Source: Diplocarpon mali
Taxonomy: Eukaryota > Ascomycota > Leotiomycetes > Helotiales > Drepanopezizaceae
Assembly (NCBI GenBank): GCA_024741835.1
Contig: JAENRP010000048.1
Coordinates: 62,001-126,000 of the forward strand
Direction of reading: 5' to 3'
DNA length: 64,000 bases
Shown here: piece by piece, positions 59,103 to 64,000 of the stretch
Layout of the letters: every line of letters begins with the position of its first letter
Numbering within the stretch: the first letter of the stretch is position 1
Translations under genes and position numbers: made by a program
The notes under the pieces: generated by a model
Databases searched by the model: none
Told to the model about the DNA's origin: nothing
What the model saw: the letters and a program-made list of their open reading frames with translations, nothing else

Positions 59103-62100
59103 GGCTGAGAAGAGGAAACGAGGTTGTGAGGGGGGTTGTCGTATAAGCACGTGATATCTTTGAAGGATAGTATAAGAGTTGCTAGAGGTGCTGTTCGCAG
59201 CAGCCCGATAGTTTCGAGCGTAATCTTCACAGTATTGTCATCTGAAATCCTGATGCATGGACACTGCGTGGTGAGTATATTATTGACCAGCCTACTCGAT
59301 AGTTGAACGCTGCGGAAATTGTCAAAACGTTTTGCCGCGACTGACCGCCTTGTCGTGAGAGTAAAGTAGGTTGAGTACTCAGTCTCCCTGTCAATATCTG
59401 GACCAATTTGTTTCAAAAACACCCGAGAATACTGTAGGAAATGCTCTCTGGAACTCTCGGTACCCGTGTGCCGTGTGCTACTAGTTAGTCATGGAGGACT
59501 AGTTAGCGTGAGTAACTCTTCTTCTCGTCCATATTCTTTTTAATGATGAAGTCTGGGTTCTTTGGCTTCACCGCGATACACTCGAGTGATCCTCTCAAAA
59601 CAATATCCGCAATCCCATTTTGACTTGGACAAGTGCTTTTAAAACCAAGAGTCTGGATGCCAAATGGATAGTCGCCAAGAGATTTCGTTTGCTACGTAAC
59701 CCCTATTCAATTGCCTCTTTGAAGATTTCCCTCTGACAATTGCCGAAATCATCGCCTCGGAAAGTCTTTTGCTTATACGGTAGTTTAGAATCGATTGTGT
59801 TTAACTCTCGCATCGTGGTGGTGGTGTTTCATCATACACAAAGGGGAATCTGGCTTGTGGTATACAAAGTTCATTAAACAGTGACAGGGAGTATCCTCAT
59901 GAAAACTCTTTAGCTGTTTAATATGCCCAGGAACAGATGCAGATCTCTTCTAAAAAGTAGATGGAAGTTGTAGACGGTATGTATAGACGTGGAGACTTGA
60001 GGAATAATACTTCCCGCGCGCGAGGTTCGTCCGGTAAATGATTCGGGGAAATGATATCGAACATTTGTAGCGACTTCAGTGCCCCCTAGAAACTTCAGGT
60101 TGCTCTAACGCCTTACTTCAGTTTTTGCCAATATCGGTCTGTTTTCTGGGGTAAAACAGCTGTTTAACTGCTGATCTCAGTTCGCGGTGATTGTAGGCTA
60201 TTACTCGATACCAATCGCCTCCTCCACTACTCTTCTGCAGCGCAAATATACATATACGACTCTAGTGCGCAATACCTCTGCTCTCAAATCAAATACATAT
60301 CTTCTAGAGATAGAGAAGGATACGGGTTTTGTAGTAACACTATAAGGGTGGATGAGAAATGTAGTTTGAGACAGTTGGCATTTAAGCGAGGATTTTAAGG
60401 GGGCGGCTAGGGAATCATTGGTTAATTATTACCTTGCTGTTAAATAACCATAGACGGGACATCATTTAAGAATCGCGCACTACTGGAGAAAAAAAAGAAT
60501 TAAAACTGAAACTGAAACTAAACCCCTTATGACCAAAGTGTTGTGCGAGACTGTCTGGATCGGCTCATCAGTCCTTGCGCGCATCTATGTTTCGACTATT
60601 TCTAACCCAGCTTCAATTCATCGCATGTAGGGTTATTTCTAAGCTTATATTAATCTCCATTAACCATACACCCCACGGCGACGGGCTTGTGAAGCTTTCA
60701 GTAGTCTAAAATCGCATTATATCCTTGCGGAGTCTTAGCTGAAGCCCACGCCAAGCCAGACCCAGAATTATGTCAAGATTGTTGTCCATCGCCCTAAAAC
60801 GGGCAGCCAGTGTAGACAAGAGATTCGTGGCTAGCAGAATAGTCTTCGACCAAAAATCGAGGCATTCGTGGGCCGTGAGTTATGTATAGAGAGAGCTGGG
60901 AGGAGTAGATTGCAGCTTTTCCTCAGTGGTCGCCGCACCTTGATTTGATAGGCTTCGGCACCAAGTCAACAAAGCACGTCGTCTAGCATTTGGTTAGCAA
61001 GAGATGAAGAATAGCCTAAATTAATGGAAATCATGGCAAGTAGCGAATATGAAGAATTAGTAATTGAGATATGATATATACGTTCTAGAAGAATTTCTTC
61101 TTTTATCTGGTAAGGTAAAATTACTAAAAGCGAATCCTGATTACTATAATAGCAGGAGTAATATAGCTACTCTCAAGAACATATTGCTTAGGTACTGGAA
61201 ACGGCAATGAAAACATCACAGCTAGTGAAATGCAAAGCAATAGGATAGAAGCAGCTGCATAACGTCTCATCACCTTTGGCCCACCTTGCTTACCTTACCG
61301 CAACTTATATGACTGATTTCAATAATTAATTATATATTTATCCCTTTATCGATTTCGCTAGATTCGGACTACCGCAACACCGGCGGTTCTATGTCGTTGT
61401 AGGAAGGTGTTTAGTCCTTAAATAGAACTATATAATCATTTAGTATAATTACTTATTCTAGGCAACTATAGGCGACATAAGACTATAGAATTCCTCAAGA
61501 AGTGCCCTAAGTATAGTATCTATCTCTTATTCTTACTTGCATATATATTTCACTTTTTATAACCTCAAGGAAAGATTAAATCACTTAAGGCTCAAAAAGA
61601 AGAGAAAGGCTCAAACTAGTCCAAATTCTAACTTTGCAAAATTAGATGCTATTAAGGAGGCTCAAGTTGCAGCTGAAGAGCTTCTTATCACCTATTAAAT
61701 CAGATTCAAAGGGAGAATAAGACTCTATTATATCTTATATGAAAGTTGACGCAGAATAGATTTATTATGACTTGATTAGGAAGTATTACAATTAAGCGAT
61801 GTGGGCTAAAGGCAGGGGAGGGCCGAAGGGGGTGGCGGGGGTGAGACGCTAGTTACTAGCCTTTGATATAAGACAAAATAAGTTGAAATCTTAATATTGT
61901 AGAATTTCAATTCACCTGTTTCTGGTAATTAAATTCCCCGTTTTTGACTCAGCTATTCCTATTGTCTTCTTGTGAAAATAGCTAGCTATGAATCAATCAG
62001 GCTACTATTGTCATCTATGTACTATACTAGTAACAAAGTTTCATTATCTACTACTGTGCTGGAGTTCTTTATTCACGTAACACAAAGTGTCTTTCATTCT

Positions 62101-62342
62101 TCTATGTCTGAAACTCTATCACCATATGCTACCTATGACAAAAAGTACAGGAACTCTCAGCTATAGATAGCACAGCTCTCAGACCAGTCACTCTTGCCCT
62201 AGCTCAACTACACAAGAAGGTATATCTCTGTACAGGCGATCCATGGTTCTACAGACATCAAGTTACAAGACAACTCCAATCCGTCTTGAGGGATTTGCAT
62301 AAAATTGTGCCAGATGCTGCGTGAGCAGAAAAAGTCATTGAT
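59103..62342. other. AT-rich gene-free block
   Basis: About 3.2 kb with stops in all frames and no recognisable transposon boundary. Near 62200-62340 a plus-strand stretch reads open in the frame of the next gene (QLHKKVYLCTGDPWFYRHQ) up to one TGA, so an upstream exon of that gene may lie here. Confidence 0.5.
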
Positions 62343-64000
62343 ATGGATGATGAATTAGATTACTGCATAGAGCAGGCAGCCGGCCATGTGGGAACTTCTC
62401 CACAGTTACAGATTCCTCGCAATCGGCGTAATTTACAACTGTCTGATGGGTCTAGAGCCTATCGCAGGGTGCTGAACAGTACTGACGGTTCTATTACACC
62501 TAGTCAGAGTGCTAGTGCAAAGATTAGAAGGCAAAGGGAGGAAGCGGAAGCTGCCAAGGTATGAGTTCCTTGAGGGAAAAATTGTTGCGGGTTGTCTTAT
62601 AGACACTTGTGAATAGAGCCTGTCATAGCATAAAAAGATTACTGACTCTTACTCAGAAGACAGGTAATACATCTTTAACTCGCAAACCAATAGCAAAGAA
62701 AGAGGCATCAGAGACTATGATGTCATCAAGTTCAATAAAACCACATCCAGATCTCATCAAGCGATCCTGTCGGATTGTTGAAACATGGATGAGAAGCTGT
62801 GATGCTGCCGTGACCAATGAATGGGACGAGGACAGTGATAGTGATTCTGCTGTTTCTGTTCTAGGAGTTTACCAGGAGCGCCCAAAACTCGATGTTGAAG
62901 TCTGGAAATTTGAAAAGTTACTTAGGACTTGTGGAGCGCCAACTTTCGCTCGCAATCTTCCAGGTCACTCTTCTCACATTCACCCTCGTCACCAGCAAAG
63001 ACCCACTCAAAAATCAAGTGTAAGACGCCAGGATCTCGAACTTACCGCTCTTGTTGCGGGAGGAATGCTGAGGAGTACCTCACCAAAAGGTAAGGTCAAA
63101 ATGGTGGAGAAGATTCTCTCAGCTTTGCATCTGAAGAAAGCAGAAAAAGAGAGCAAGGATCGACGAGTAACTTTCGAGCATGAAATACAGCCTGCGAAAC
63201 ACAGAGTGAAACGGGACAGATTAAGCATACAGAGTTATGAGCCGAAGCATGAGAGCAGAGAACGCAAGAAAGACTCTCTGGGAAACAGAGTGAAGCGAAA
63301 CTCACCTAGTAGACAGAACAGCGATTACGGAACTGAGGAAGCTGTGTACAGCAGCAATCTCCAGAGACGCAGAGCCAAGAGCGGCTCATCCAATCGACAA
63401 GCAGCCAGCGATTCCAGAAATGAGAAAGCCATAAACATGGCCAACTCCCCGACACAAAGAGTGAGACGTGAAATGTCGAGTGAGAGAACCAAGAATTCGA
63501 AGAATGAGGAAGCTGCGCGCAGCATCAAACCCCAGAGACGTAGAGTGAAGCGTGAGTCGTTGAGGATGCAGGACGTCAGAACTGGACGTCAACAAGCTCT
63601 GGGAAATAAAGCAGTGATTAGATGCAGAGTGAGGCGCGAAAAGTCCGACGGAAATGCTCCAGAAGTTGAAAACGGGCCGCGCCAGATATCGATGGATGCG
63701 CGAAGTCATGATCTCGGCTCGAATCGATCGAGCTACAGCAGCGCCTCGAACGCAGCTGCCGACTCCAGCTCGAGTGACGAATGTGTCAAAAAAGCTGGTC
63801 ACAGATGGTATGAGTCCACTCAGTCGGTCTTGAGCAGTCGACAGTCCGCTATCAACCTCGGAAGCATCGTTCGAAGGCCTGATTCATCAGAGCCAGTCCA
63901 GTCTCCGACGATTCGATCTCCAGATAGGCCTAAGAGTTTTAGACCAAGGTCTCCAATTTCCAAGCCTTCGTGGTCGTCTGGCAGACTGTCCACATCTAGA
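62343..64000 (+). CDS. Partial gene: basic, Ser/Arg-rich repeat protein, function unknown
   Basis: Exon 1 (62343-62558) and exon 2 (62603 to the window end) are joined across a 44-nt intron (gtatga..ttatag). The frame stays open for 466 codons to the edge, giving at least 538 residues with no stop. The N-terminal part is moderately acidic (MDDELDYCIEQAAGHVG) and followed by a predicted coiled, charged stretch (KIRRQREEAEAA). From about 63190 to 63640 a degenerate unit of some 28 residues recurs six times, each holding R-(R/C)-(R)-V/A-K/R-R (HRVKRD, NRVKRN, QRRRAK, QRVRRE, RRRVKRE, CRVRRE). The tail is Ser/Pro-rich (SPTIRSPDRPKSF). I do not recognise the family. A nuclear or chromatin role would be a guess from composition. 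The true start may lie upstream. Confidence 0.7.

Noticed and set aside
62343..64000. Kex2-processed repeat precursor (RiPP-like), because KR/RR recurs regularly
   Set aside because: No signal peptide at the visible N-terminus, and the stretches between sites are charged and dissimilar, unlike repeated core peptides.

Overview
The window is nuclear DNA of a filamentous ascomycete (Pezizomycotina type). Most introns are 44-116 nt with GT..AG borders. It carries a Pil1/LSP1 eisosome gene, a fungal XPG/Rad2 nuclease, sedolisin and GH20 hydrolases, and a fungal-type 5S rRNA gene. Its transposons carry C-to-T / G-to-A damage of the kind left by repeat-induced point mutation (RIP). The species cannot be named from the sequence.

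Layout. 1-7.4 kb: one GC-rich GH20 beta-N-acetylhexosaminidase gene (841-2697, minus) between minisatellites, microsatellites and a decayed 499-bp Tc1/mariner element with terminal inverted repeats and TA duplication. 7.4-14.6 kb: a housekeeping block with RAD2/XPG (minus), a divergent NatC LSM subunit (plus, one intron) and pil1 (minus, four introns). 14.6-23 kb: AT-rich sequence around a broken KMT6/E(z)-like CXC-SET histone methyltransferase. 23-38.5 kb: accessory genes. These are a secreted sedolisin, a 5S rRNA gene, a short Vts1-like SAM protein, a broken histidine phosphatase, a GDSL esterase, an EthD-alpha/beta-hydrolase fusion, a carboxy-cis,cis-muconate cyclase and a CE3-like SGNH esterase. 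38.5-53 kb: a gene-poor, AT-rich transposon block with a full-length but destroyed Ty1/copia element (45021-50096, 124-bp LTRs, GTAAA target duplication), a truncated relative, solo LTRs and a dispersed ~180-bp repeat. 53.7-59.1 kb: a Baeyer-Villiger-type monooxygenase, an MFS sugar transporter and a probable mitochondrial membrane protein. 62.3-64 kb: the 5' part of a basic, repeat-containing protein gene that runs off the right edge.

How the genes work together. Secreted hydrolases (GH20, sedolisin, GDSL and SGNH esterases) and the sugar transporter fit a saprotrophic or host-associated life on polymers. The EthD-hydrolase resembles 3-oxoadipate enol-lactonase in its C-terminal half and lies next to a muconate cyclase on the same strand. 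That suggests a two-gene aromatic-catabolism (beta-ketoadipate) module. The monooxygenase and transporter 20 kb away might belong to the same catabolic lifestyle, but a transposon block separates them and no linkage is shown. Exon borders were assigned by eye from splice signals, frame continuity and family conservation; no alignment was run.
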